Shown: positions 42,854-52,700 of the stretch, piece after piece
Position numbering within the stretch: position 1 is the first letter of the stretch
Layout: each line of letters starts with the position of its first letter
Source: DATFKA01 sp042095835
GTDB taxonomy: Bacteria; Bacteroidota; Bacteroidia; Chitinophagales; Saprospiraceae
Assembly: GCA_042095835.1 (NCBI GenBank)
Contig: JBELML010000019.1
Span: 4,898-68,897 of the forward strand
DNA: 64,000 bases
Direction: 5' to 3'
Translations under genes and position numbers: made by a program
The notes under the pieces: model-generated
Seen by the model: the letters and a program-made list of their open reading frames with translations, nothing else
Told to the model about the DNA's origin: nothing
Database searches by the model: none

Positions 42854-44811
42854 TATTTAATAAGTCCTTTAAATTGTTTTTGATCTATTTCTACTTCGTA
42901 TTCTTTGCGAAGCTCCTCGACCCACTGCTTCTCAAGATAATCTTGATAGTCGGCGATGATGTAGCCTCTAGCCTCAGAAAGCGTCTTCTCCCGAGCAGGA
43001 ATAATTTCATCTACTTTCATAAAATAAAAGACTTCCTCTTCTACATTCGACATCCCATTACTGATATAGCCTTCTTTCCATTCCTTCAGGTTGGCAGCAG
43101 CTAAGCCCTTACCTTCTTCCAAGGTTTCTTCTTCAATGGTAATATTGGCACTTTTATATTTCTCAAGAACGGCCGCTGCCTCATTATCAGTAGCGTATTC
43201 CTTGACGACTTGTAGCAGTGCTTGGCTTCTCTTGGGAAGAACATATTTCGTAACCTTCGCCCGTTTTTTCCATTGGTATTTATCCGCAACTGTCTTATGG
43301 AAAGCTTTCAGCCCCGTTGTATCTTGAGCAGCCTTGTCCCAAACATTTCTTTTCGTGACTTCAAAAAGGAGAATACCTTCTTCGTATTCTCGCATCAAAG
43401 ATTTGAAATCCGGATATTTATTCTCTAGCTGACTTTCCTCAAAACGCATACAAGCATCATTGACAAATTCATCAAACAATTGGCGTATACCATTTGCTAC
43501 ACTAGAGGATCCATTCAAACGTAATCGATTGCGCGTATTTTTTTTGAGATAATCCCCAAAATCGGCAACGCTATATTTTTCTTCCCCTAAGTTAAATAAA
43601 ACGCCATCCTTTCCTTCTCGAGGCCCTTTCCAACGGAAAGTGAAAAGCGTATCATTTTGAGTTTGGATAAACCTCTCTAATACTATTGGAAAAGCTTGAT
43701 AATTGGCGTTGCGCTTAATGTTTTCGATCATCGCTACTTTACTAGCATCGAACCGGCCATCACGTTTAATAAGGCCTTCGATCACCTTACTTTCTTCTTC
43801 TAAACTACCTAAAGCCTTTTTGCTAATTCTTTTGACAATATGATAGCCGAGGCTACTTTCAAAAGGAGCACTATAGGTATTATCTTCTTCTATGCTGAAT
43901 ACCGCATCTTCGAAAGCCAATTGAAACCGGTTGATGGCTACAAAGCCGATATAGCCACCTTTTGTTGCCGTACGGGCATCTTCGGAGTATTGCTGCGCTA
44001 GAGATTCAAAGTTGGCGCCATTTCCCAATGCTTGATAGATACTATCGATTTGGGCTTTCACCTGCGTTTTGTCTTTGTTTTGAGTACGCAGTAGGATGTG
44101 AGAAGCTTCTACCTCGCCACGTGCTGGCCTACGCCCATGTACAAATACCAAATGGTAGCCGTTGGCCGTACGCACAGGATTGGAGACAGTGCTTAGAGGC
44201 AAGGTATAAGCTGCGCTTTCAAAGTTGTAATACCCAGGAGGAAACATGGCCGAAACAAAACCAATACGACCGCCATTTTTCTGAGCAGAGCGATCATCAG
44301 AATTATTCCGAGCAAGCGTTTCAAACTTTTCTCCTTGATCAAGGGAAGTTTTAACAGAGAGCGCTCTTTGATAGGCTTTCAAAGTATCTCCTGGAAGCGG
44401 ATCCTTAGGCAACTGAAAAAAGATATGACTAATGTCTACATCTTGCTGCTTGCGATCATAGACTTCTTTGATCAGTCTTTCGGTAACTTCTTTATTGATC
44501 AGGTAGGAGTCTGCCAATTGACGCCGATAGCCAGACAATTCTCTTTTTAATTCCTGGATCGTATCCAGCTGAAGGTCTTTAGCCTTTTTTACTTTGAGTT
44601 TAAATTTGATGTAGAGGTCGAGATACTCCTGCAAAGAAGCTTCTGAATAATTGGCTTCTGCACCATTCGTTTTCGCATAGATATAATCGAACTCAGATAC
44701 GCGCACAGGTGTACCATCTACGCTAAATAAAACGGGGTCGTTTTGCTGTGCAACCATAAGGGTACAAGCAAAAAATAAAAGGGTACAAGTACTAATCAAT
44801 TTCTTGTTCAT
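42853..44811 (-). CDS. Periplasmic peptidyl-prolyl isomerase with two parvulin domains
   Basis: The 652-residue product has a signal peptide (ending TLMVAQ) and a SurA_N-like segment at about 25-120. The first rotamase domain is at about 125-235 (VDISHIFFQLP, GGRIGFVSAMFPPGYYNFE, TANGYHLVFV). The second is at about 235-335 (VEASHILLRTQ, GGYIGFVAINRFQLAFEDAV, SSLGYHIVKRI). The C-terminal 300 residues are unassigned. It probably handles outer-membrane or T9SS-related proteins. It starts the three-gene cluster and has a good promoter box about 130 bp upstream. Confidence 0.88.
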   Translation of the reverse strand: MNKKLISTCTLLFFACTLMVAQQNDPVLFSVDGTPVRVSEFDYIYAKTNGAEANYSEASLQEYLDLYIKFKLKVKKAKDLQLDTIQELKRELSGYRRQLADSYLINKEVTERLIKEVYDRKQQDVDISHIFFQLPKDPLPGDTLKAYQRALSVKTSLDQGEKFETLARNNSDDRSAQKNGGRIGFVSAMFPPGYYNFESAAYTLPLSTVSNPVRTANGYHLVFVHGRRPARGEVEASHILLRTQNKDKTQVKAQIDSIYQALGNGANFESLAQQYSEDARTATKGGYIGFVAINRFQLAFEDAVFSIEEDNTYSAPFESSLGYHIVKRISKKALGSLEEESKVIEGLIKRDGRFDASKVAMIENIKRNANYQAFPIVLERFIQTQNDTLFTFRWKGPREGKDGVLFNLGEEKYSVADFGDYLKKNTRNRLRLNGSSSVANGIRQLFDEFVNDACMRFEESQLENKYPDFKSLMREYEEGILLFEVTKRNVWDKAAQDTTGLKAFHKTVADKYQWKKRAKVTKYVLPKRSQALLQVVKEYATDNEAAAVLEKYKSANITIEEETLEEGKGLAAANLKEWKEGYISNGMSNVEEEVFYFMKVDEIIPAREKTLSEARGYIIADYQDYLEKQWVEELRKEYEVEIDQKQFKGLIK

Positions 44812-44940
44812 AACTCGTTGTGTAATGTTAAGTAGTTGCTCACAATTAACTAAAAGTTTTATTATGATCAGCTACTTGGTCTAGATGAACCTTTGATAAA
44901 CAGAGTAGAAAGCCACTCCGTTTTCAATCCATAATTTTCG

Positions 44941-44948
44941 CAAAATTA
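44941..44948 (-). promoter_or_regulatory. -7 promoter box of the PPIase cluster
   Basis: The minus strand reads TAATTTTGC, a full TAnnTTTG match. The leader before the 44811 start would be about 125 nt. Confidence 0.6.
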
Positions 44949-44971
44949 ATTCTATTCTATTAAAATGAGGT

Positions 44972-47437
44972 CTAATCTCTGATATAAACTCTTTTTACTC
45001 GCTGAGAAACTCTCGTTAAGACCTCATAACTTATCGTATTTTCTAATTGAGCCATTTGTTCAATCGGTAAATCCTCTCCAAAAATATAGATCGGATCGCC
45101 TTCCTTGGCCTCTGCTATTTCACTAATATCAACCATACACATATCCATACATACATTTCCAACGATAGGAACTTTCTGACCGTGCAACAATAAATGATAT
45201 TTTTCTTGGCCCAACTGCCTCGGTAAACCATCAGCATATCCGATGCCTACTGTTGCAATGCGCCTAGGGTGGGTGCTCCTGCCATGCCTACCATAACCTA
45301 TGCTAGCGTTGGGAGGTAGCGCTTTAATTTGTGAAATTGTAGCCTTCAAACTCAAAACAGTACGCAAAGAAATTGCTAGTGTTTTACTGGTGTCTATACC
45401 ATATAGCCCAATCCCCAAACGCACCATGTCCAATTGGTATTGTGGAAACCGACTTATTCCATTAGAGTTGAGAATATGGAGGAGTGGCCGATTGGGTAAT
45501 AATGCCAGGATTTGCTGGCTCCATGCGATAAAATTTTGGTACTGCTCTTCTGTATAATCGTCATGTTGGACCTCATCACTCGCCGCCAAATGAGAAAAAA
45601 TAGAGTATACCGGCATCTCCGGATGCTGCTTAATAAAATCTAGTAAATCAGACAATTCATTGGCACCAAATCCCAAGCGATGCATTCCAGTGTCGAGGTT
45701 GATGTGTATAGGTAAATGGGATTGGGTTTCTTTTGAGAAAGCTTGTAAAGCCTCTAATTGAGCCATACTGTAGACTTCAGGCTCTAAATTGAAGCTGAGT
45801 AAAGTTGGGAAGGTACTTGGGTCTGGATTAAGCACCACAATAGGTAACTGTATACCCGCTTCGCGCAACTCAACACCCTCGTCGGCGTAGGCTACCGCTA
45901 GGTAATCTACCTGATGAAACTCTAATAAGCGAGCTACCTCAACACTACCGCTTCCATAACCGGCAGCTTTCACCATAACCATCATTTTGGTACGATCGTC
46001 GAGTAATTGATGATAACAATGGAGGTTGTGGACAATAGCACTCAGGTTGACTTCTAAGGTTGTTTGGTGAATTTTTGCAGCCAGTTTATCTGTAATATTT
46101 TCAAAAGAAAATGGCCGCGCACCCTTGACTAGAATCGCAGACTTTTGCAGTTGGTAAAAAGGGTAGGCCTTCAGGCAGTCTTCTGTATCCTGATAATACT
46201 TTTGCTGGATCGTTTTTGGTAAAAAAGCAGATAAATGCTGGATCGATTTACCTACTCCAATGAACTGACTAATCTGCTGTTGCAACAACAGATCTGCCAA
46301 AGCGGAGTAGAGCTCATGCGTATCCAATCCTGTCTCCAGAAAGTCAGAAAGAATAACGACTTTCTGTTTGCCGATGGCATGTTCATTAAGTAGCGCTAGA
46401 GCGATTTTTAGTGCTTCTAAATCATTGTTGTAGCTATCATTAATAACGAGGTTTTGGTTGATTCCTTCCTTGATTTCCAGCCGCATAGGAAGGTGGTCTA
46501 AGCGATACATTTTCCGCTGAATCAAGTCCATAGTATAGCCTTTATACAGGAGTATGGCCCAGCATAGAATGGCATTATGGAGATAGGCTTTAGTGGTAAA
46601 AGGAATCTTTAGTTTTAGGGCCTCTCCTTGATAGATGGCCTCGATTTGGCTCATTCGCCCCAAGCGCTGGATTTGTTGTATACGGAGATCTGCTTCCTGC
46701 TCCATCGACCAACTAAAGGTTTGGCCATGATAGTGCTCAAAGGCATCTCTGACCAGGGCTTGGTCTTTATTATAAAAAACAATATTGGCAGACCTGAACA
46801 GGAGGAGTTTTTCTTGAAGCTTTTCTTTGCGACTTTGAAAACCCTCATCATGGGCGCTACCGAGCGTCGTGAAGACACCCATATCACAATCGATAATCCG
46901 CGCAGTAGAGGCCATTTCTCCAGGTTTGGAAATGCCCGCTTCAAAAATTCCTATTTGATGGCCTTCATTAATTTGAAAAACAGAGAGCGGAACTCCAATT
47001 TGGGAGTTATAACTCCTCGGGCTTCTCACGACAGAAAAATCTGGGCTCAATAGTTGATAGAGCCATTCTTTGACGGTTGTTTTTCCATTACTACCTGTCA
47101 CAGCAATGACTTCTAAGTCAAAACGCTGCCGATGAAATTGGGCCATTTTTTGAAAAGCGAGCAATGCATCTTTTACCAATAGGAAGGAAGCCTCCGGGAA
47201 TTTTCTAAACGGAAACGATTCCGTGCTAATCACAAATGCTCGAACGCCCTCTTGATAGGCTGGTTCGATGAAGTCATGACCATTCAGACGAGTGCCTTTA
47301 ATAGCAAAAAACAAACTTTCCGAAGCATCAAGAATCCTACGACTATCCAAAATAAAGGAAATAATAGGACCTTTATAAGTAGCCTGTAAAGATTGAGCGC
47401 CCAGGGTTCGAGTGATATCATCGACTTGGTAAGTCAC
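44972..47437 (-). CDS. murF-alr: Bifunctional MurF ligase / alanine racemase
   Basis: This 821-residue fusion covers two steps of peptidoglycan precursor synthesis. The N-terminal half (1-455) is UDP-MurNAc-tripeptide:D-Ala-D-Ala ligase, with the P-loop VTGSNGKTTVKEWL (about 113-126) and NDSYNNDLEALKIAL. The C-terminal half (460-821) is a PLP alanine racemase, with MVMVKAAGYGSGSVEVARLL for the PLP Lys, MHRLGFG, and IGYGRHGR; VCMDMCMVDI is near the end. The fusion makes D-Ala and attaches D-Ala-D-Ala in one polypeptide. It is known in Bacteroidota. It lies 18 bases after purD. Confidence 0.95.
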   Translation of the reverse strand: MTYQVDDITRTLGAQSLQATYKGPIISFILDSRRILDASESLFFAIKGTRLNGHDFIEPAYQEGVRAFVISTESFPFRKFPEASFLLVKDALLAFQKMAQFHRQRFDLEVIAVTGSNGKTTVKEWLYQLLSPDFSVVRSPRSYNSQIGVPLSVFQINEGHQIGIFEAGISKPGEMASTARIIDCDMGVFTTLGSAHDEGFQSRKEKLQEKLLLFRSANIVFYNKDQALVRDAFEHYHGQTFSWSMEQEADLRIQQIQRLGRMSQIEAIYQGEALKLKIPFTTKAYLHNAILCWAILLYKGYTMDLIQRKMYRLDHLPMRLEIKEGINQNLVINDSYNNDLEALKIALALLNEHAIGKQKVVILSDFLETGLDTHELYSALADLLLQQQISQFIGVGKSIQHLSAFLPKTIQQKYYQDTEDCLKAYPFYQLQKSAILVKGARPFSFENITDKLAAKIHQTTLEVNLSAIVHNLHCYHQLLDDRTKMMVMVKAAGYGSGSVEVARLLEFHQVDYLAVAYADEGVELREAGIQLPIVVLNPDPSTFPTLLSFNLEPEVYSMAQLEALQAFSKETQSHLPIHINLDTGMHRLGFGANELSDLLDFIKQHPEMPVYSIFSHLAASDEVQHDDYTEEQYQNFIAWSQQILALLPNRPLLHILNSNGISRFPQYQLDMVRLGIGLYGIDTSKTLAISLRTVLSLKATISQIKALPPNASIGYGRHGRSTHPRRIATVGIGYADGLPRQLGQEKYHLLLHGQKVPIVGNVCMDMCMVDISEIAEAKEGDPIYIFGEDLPIEQMAQLENTISYEVLTRVSQRVKRVYIRD

Positions 47438-47455
47438 ACAAAGGTTTTACTTAGT

Positions 47456-48724
47456 CTACAAATCAAAGCCTATATCAGTTCGATAATACATTTGATCAAA
47501 GTTGAGCAACTCAATGCTTTCATAGGATTTCTTTAAGGCATCCTGGTAGTGATCACCAAAAGAAGTGACCGCCAGTACTCTACCTCCATTCGTCAGCACT
47601 TCATCTCCTTGTTTCTTGGTTCCAGCATGGAAAACGATGCTATCCTCTACCTGTTCTTCTCCAGAGATGATCTTGCCTTTCTCATAGGCTTCTGGATAAC
47701 CGCCAGAGACGAGAATAACGGCAGTAGCCGACTGATCTTGTATTTCTATTTCGACCCGATCTAATTGGTTCTTCTTGGCTGCGATCAACAAATCTAACAG
47801 GTCATTTTTGAGCCTTGGAAAAACGACCTGTGTTTCAGGGTCCCCCATTCTACAATTGTATTCAATCACGAAGGGCTCGCCTTGTACGGCGATGAGGCCA
47901 AAAAATACAAAGCCGCAGTAGTCCAATCCTCTTTTATGGATCCCTTGGATAGTAGGCTCAACGACTCGAGTGACTACTTTCTGATAAAGGACATCGTCTA
48001 CAAATGGGACAGGAGAGACGGCGCCCATACCTCCTGTATTTAAGCCCGTATCGCCTTCTCCAATACGTTTGTAGTCTTTGGCGATAGGTAGTAGTTGATA
48101 ATCCTTGCCATCGGTCAAGGCAAAAACGGAGAATTCAATTCCATCCAGAAACTCTTCAATGACGACCTTGTTGCTCGCTTCACCGAATTTACCTTCCAAC
48201 ATCGCTTGAAGTTCGCGTTTTGCTTCTTCTATATCATCGAGAATGAGTACGCCTTTACCAGCTGCCAAACCATCTGCCTTTAGGACGATTGGTGGTTTTT
48301 GTTGCTCAATATAGGCAAGACCTTCTTGTAGGGTATCAATAGAAAACTCCTGATAGCCAGCAGTTGGAATATCAAACTCCTCCATAAAGACCTTAGCATA
48401 AGCTTTACTCCCTTCGAGTTGAGCAGCCTCTTGATCAGGTCCAATTACAGGGATATGCTGAATACTCGCATCTTGCTTAAAGTAATCTACAATTCCAGCG
48501 ACTAAAGGTGCTTCTGGACCAACGACAACTAGATCTATCTTTTCTTCCAAGCAACATTCTTTGATCGCAATGAAATCAGTGGCTGCAATAGCCAAGTTGA
48601 TCCCTAAGTCGTCCGTACCGGCATTCCCAGGAGCAATAAAAAGCTGCTTACAAAGTGGATTCTTCTTGAGCATCCAAGCAAAAACGTGCTCTCGCCCGCC
48701 ATTACCTAATAGAAGTATATTCAT
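47456..48724 (-). CDS. purD: Phosphoribosylamine--glycine ligase
   Basis: PurD (GAR synthetase) joins glycine to phosphoribosylamine in purine synthesis. The 422-residue ATP-grasp protein begins MNILLLGNGGREHVFAWML. It continues with VVGPEAPLVAGI, VLKADGLAAGKGVLI, EEFLDGIEFSVFALTD, TGGMGAVSPVPF and EYNCRMGDPETQVV, all expected motifs. Length is normal. It is the first gene before murF-alr and faces ruvA across a shared promoter region. Confidence 0.97.
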   Translation of the reverse strand: MNILLLGNGGREHVFAWMLKKNPLCKQLFIAPGNAGTDDLGINLAIAATDFIAIKECCLEEKIDLVVVGPEAPLVAGIVDYFKQDASIQHIPVIGPDQEAAQLEGSKAYAKVFMEEFDIPTAGYQEFSIDTLQEGLAYIEQQKPPIVLKADGLAAGKGVLILDDIEEAKRELQAMLEGKFGEASNKVVIEEFLDGIEFSVFALTDGKDYQLLPIAKDYKRIGEGDTGLNTGGMGAVSPVPFVDDVLYQKVVTRVVEPTIQGIHKRGLDYCGFVFFGLIAVQGEPFVIEYNCRMGDPETQVVFPRLKNDLLDLLIAAKKNQLDRVEIEIQDQSATAVILVSGGYPEAYEKGKIISGEEQVEDSIVFHAGTKKQGDEVLTNGGRVLAVTSFGDHYQDALKKSYESIELLNFDQMYYRTDIGFDL

Positions 48725-48734
48725 AAGGATTCAC

Positions 48735-48752
48735 TACTTTTGCGCAAAGGTA
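48735..48752. promoter_or_regulatory. Symmetric double promoter between purD and ruvA
   Basis: TACTTTTGCGCAAAGGTA is a near-perfect 18-bp palindrome. Read on the plus strand it gives the -7 box TACTTTTG (48735-48742), driving ruvA. Read on the minus strand it gives TACCTTTG (48752-48745), driving purD. The purD leader would be about 14 nt and the ruvA leader about 100 nt. Confidence 0.6.
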
Positions 48753-48846
48753 ATAATAAAAGAGATGTTGAAAAGTTGAGCAATAGTCATAATTATTGCC
48801 CGTTCTTCATCTACCGAGTCATTAACAATATTTATATCAGTGATCC

Positions 48847-49437
48847 ATGATCAGCTATATCAAAGGAGCCATTACGTTTAAGAATCCAAGTTTCATGATT
48901 GTGGAAACTGGAGGCTTGGGGTACCACATTAATATCAGTTTGTTTACCTACTCAAAGATAGAAAGCTTAGAGCAGGTCAAGATTTTGATCCACCAGCATA
49001 TCAAAGAAGATAGTCACACCTTATATGGTTTTTCAGAAGAGGCAGAGCGCAAGCTATTCAGGCATTTGATCTCGGTATCTGGGATTGGTCCGAGTACTGC
49101 GCAAGTAGTCTTGTCGAGCCTGAATCCTGAAGAAATAAGATCGGCCATTATTGGCGAAAATGTAGCGGCCTTTAAAGCGGTAAAGGGCATTGGTCCCAAG
49201 ACTGCAAAACGACTCATTTTGGACCTAAAAGATAAATTATTAAAAGAAAGTGATGGTAGTCCAATAAGTATGCCTTTTGCAGACAATACTTTACGAGATG
49301 AGGCGTTATCTGCATTGGTGGCGCTTGGGTTTGCTAGGATATCCGTCCAAAAAGCTCTCAATAAGGTATTGAAAGCTCAGCCGGAAATTAGCAAAGTAGA
49401 GGATTTAGTGAAATTGACTTTGAGAGAACTGTCTTGA
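48847..49437 (+). CDS. ruvA: Holliday junction DNA helicase subunit RuvA
   Basis: RuvA binds four-way junctions and loads the RuvB motor for branch migration. The 196-residue product has domain I (MISYIKGAITFKNPSFMIVE, GLGYHINISL), the tandem HhH region (LISVSGIGPSTAQVVLSSL, VKGIGPKTAKRLILDLKDKL), and a C-terminal three-helix domain III (LRDEALSALVALGFARISVQ). Length is normal. The two HhH motifs are intact. ruvB is not adjacent. Confidence 0.97.
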   Translation: MISYIKGAITFKNPSFMIVETGGLGYHINISLFTYSKIESLEQVKILIHQHIKEDSHTLYGFSEEAERKLFRHLISVSGIGPSTAQVVLSSLNPEEIRSAIIGENVAAFKAVKGIGPKTAKRLILDLKDKLLKESDGSPISMPFADNTLRDEALSALVALGFARISVQKALNKVLKAQPEISKVEDLVKLTLRELS

Positions 49438-49688
49438 ATATACACATCAAACACATCCCAAAACGATCATCATTGCGATGATTTCATGGAAACTCACCTT
49501 TTCTTGTTAGGCCATTTTATGGATCAAGCAAGTAGGAAAATAAAATCAAATTATTTTTCAGGGTACGCTTATTGATGCTATGAAGTAAAAATCCTTATCA
49601 GGATTGATCTCGTAGGTAAATAAGCCAAACACCCTTGACTATCAGGAGAATATTTTTAATTGTTAATATTTTCTTAAGGAATAAATTT
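49438..49688. other. Intergenic region upstream of sprA
   Basis: Between ruvA and sprA there is no convincing frame. A 6-bp hairpin ATCATC-ATTGC-GATGAT occurs near 49470 with no T-tract. The rest is AT-rich up to the promoter. Confidence 0.4.
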
Positions 49689-49696
49689 TAGCTTTG
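49689..49696 (+). promoter_or_regulatory. -7 promoter box of sprA
   Basis: TAGCTTTGC is a full consensus -7 box about 80 bp upstream of the ATG. A TTG lies about 26 bp before it. Confidence 0.6.
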
Positions 49697-49772
49697 CGCT
49701 TCGTTTTGACAAGGTATAAAAAAACTATACACTAGAAGTATACAAGATACAGACTAAGGAATTTAAGCGGTT

Positions 49773-52700
49773 ATGAAGAGATTACTTTTACTTTTTGGAC
49801 TTTTTTCCATTACCCTGTTGGGAACCTTCCAGGTGACAGCGAACACCTTCCCCGAGGATCCCTACAGTGCTGAGAATATCCGCACTGCCCCAGCTACGGA
49901 TACGATTCCGTTGAAAGAGCGCTTTGGCAGTTTTATTGATCAGCGTTTACGCAATCCTTTCGATTTAAAAGATCCTGCGGCTATTGAGAAGTCTGTAGAG
50001 TTCGATCCTGTCTCTGGGCAGTATATCATTCGAGAGCGAATTGGTAACACCGATTTTCGGCCGCCTACCTATCTCACCTTCGAGGAGTATTTGGAATATC
50101 GAAAAAATGAAGATGAACGCAGTTACTTCAATCAGCTTTCTAGCCAAGCTTCCGGAGGAAATAATGTATTAAATCCACTAGAAGAGCTAGACCTCGAAAA
50201 CATTTTAGTAGATCGACTTTTTGGCGGTACTGAGGTAGATATCCGCCCACAAGGAAATATCGATTTGACTTTTGGCCTAGATTACCAAGAGCTGGAAAAC
50301 CCCATTCTTACCGAAAGACAAAGAAGGCAAGGCCCTCTCTTTGATTTCGACATGAATATCCAGATGAATGTAGATGGAAGTATTGGTGAGAAATTGACCA
50401 TGGGCGTCAACTACAATACCAATGCTACTTTCGATTTTGACAACCAAATCAAACTCAACTATAATGCCCTCGGTGCTCAAAACCCTTTGTCTGGAGGAGG
50501 AGCTAATCCCATTGGTGGCCTAGGCTCTGATGTGCCAGGATTGGATTATTCAGAAGATGGTATTCTTAAAAATATCGAGGCTGGTAACGTGAGCCTTCCA
50601 TTACGAGGTACCCTCATCGAGGGGGCTCAGAGTTTGTTTGGACTTAAAACGGAGCTACAATTTGGTCGTTTATACCTGACTTCCATTATTTCTCAACAAC
50701 AATCTGAGCGAGAAAATATCCGGATCGAAGGAGGAAGTCAGTTGCAAGAGTTTGAAGTGCGAGCAGACGAATACGATGAGAACCGTCACTTCTTCCTTTC
50801 GTTTTATAACCGCGAAAACTTTGAACCTTCTCTACAAAACCTACCCCAAATCCGCTCTTTATTTAAAGTCGAAAATATCGAGGTATGGATCACCAATGAT
50901 CGGAATGAGGTGGACAATGTACGAGATATTGTGGCTTTTGCCGATTTAGGGGAGCCCGTTACAGATTCTACTATTGTAGCTCCAAACATTAATGTTGGCG
51001 CTAATGCCAGGAGAGATATCTCCCGTAGAAGGTTCCTTCCTGATAATGATGCCAACGACCTTTATCGCCGAATTGTAGACAATCCAAATATCCGCGAGAT
51101 CGACCAAGCGGTATCCATCTTACAATCAGGTGGTTTCCAGATGCAGCAGGCCCGTGACTTTGAAAAAGTAAGTGCTAGACGATTGAGAAGAAATGAATAT
51201 ACCTTCCATCCAGAATTAGGTACTATTTCTTTGAACATCAATGTCCAACCAGACCAGGTGGTCGGTGTAGCCTATCAATATTCTTACAACGGACAGAACT
51301 TTAAAGTGGGAGAACTTTCTATCAACTCGGAGGCTACGCGACCAGATTCTTCCTTGAATGTTTTGTTCGTAAAAATGCTTAAGAGTACCACCCAGCGCCC
51401 TGATGTGCCTACCTGGGATTTGATGATGAAAAACGTCTACTCTATCGGTGCTTTTCAGGTGAATCAAAAAGATTTCCGTTTAGATGTGGTCTATGATGAT
51501 CCAGGTCGCGGACAAAAAAGGTTTTTGCCCAATGCAGGTAATTTGACAGGTGTACCCTTATTGAGGGTTTTCAATCTCGATCAACTCAATATACAAGGTG
51601 ATCCCCAACGAGATGGAATCTTTGACTTTGTGCCAGGCGTGACGATCAATTTACAAAATGGTCGAATTATGTTTCCTGCCTTGGAGCCCTTTGGGTCCTC
51701 CTTGTCCAGGCAGCTCGCACCAGAATTCCGAGAGCAGTATATCTATCAACAACTTTATGATTCTACGCTCTTTCTAGCCCAAGAATTTCCCGAACTCAAC
51801 CGATTTACAATAAAGGGTAGCTATAAATCTGCCGTAACCTCGGAGATATCTTTAGGCGCATTTAATATTCCAGAGGGATCCGTTCGAGTCACCGCAGGAG
51901 GGCAAGTACTGAGAGAAGGGACCGATTATGAAATCGACTATAATATTGGTAGAGTACGCATATTAAATGATGCGATCCTTAATTCGGGTGTACCAGTGAA
52001 TGTCTCTTTTGAGGACAATTCCCTCTTTGGCTTCCAAACAAAAACCATGCTGGGCGTCAGAGCCGATTATCGAGTTAGCGACAATTTTAATATTGGAGGT
52101 ACTTGGTTGAAGCTTTTCGAGCGGCCTTTTACCCAGAAAGTAAATATTGGAGATGATCCTATCAATAATAGTATTTATGGTTTAGATCTGACTTATAATC
52201 AGGATGCTCCTTTCTTAACCAAACTGGTCGATGCTATTCCGGGGCTTTCTACTAAAGCTCCATCTAATATTTCCGTTAATGCTGAATTTGCTGGCATTCG
52301 TCCTGGACACTCTCGGGCAATCAACCAGACCAGCAAGGACAAAGGAGGGGTGGTTTATCTAGATGATTTTGAGGGTGCAGCCAGTACTTTTGATTTGAGA
52401 CAACCTGTTCTCAACTGGTATTTAGCTTCTGTACCGCAGAACGATGCCGAAAATAATAATCCACTATTCCCAGAGTCCGCCTTTGTTAACGATGTGCGTT
52501 CTGGATCGAATCGGGCGAAGTTGAGTTGGTACCGTATCGACCAGAGTGCCCGCGGACAAGGAGATCAGAGCAATCCCTATACTAGTGTCGTACCTCAAAC
52601 CGAGGTGTTTCCAAATATTCAGATTCCCGCGAATCAATTACCCAATATCCAGACCCTTGACCTTTCTTATTTCCCAAGAGAACGGGGCCCTTACAACTTT

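Noticed and set aside
46628..47053. 141-residue plus-strand frame
   Set aside because: It is antisense to murF-alr, and its composition fits a shadow frame.
48806..48822. Shared 13-base string TCATCTACCGAGT with 58406-58418
   Set aside because: A match of this length is expected by chance in 64 kb, and the flanks differ.
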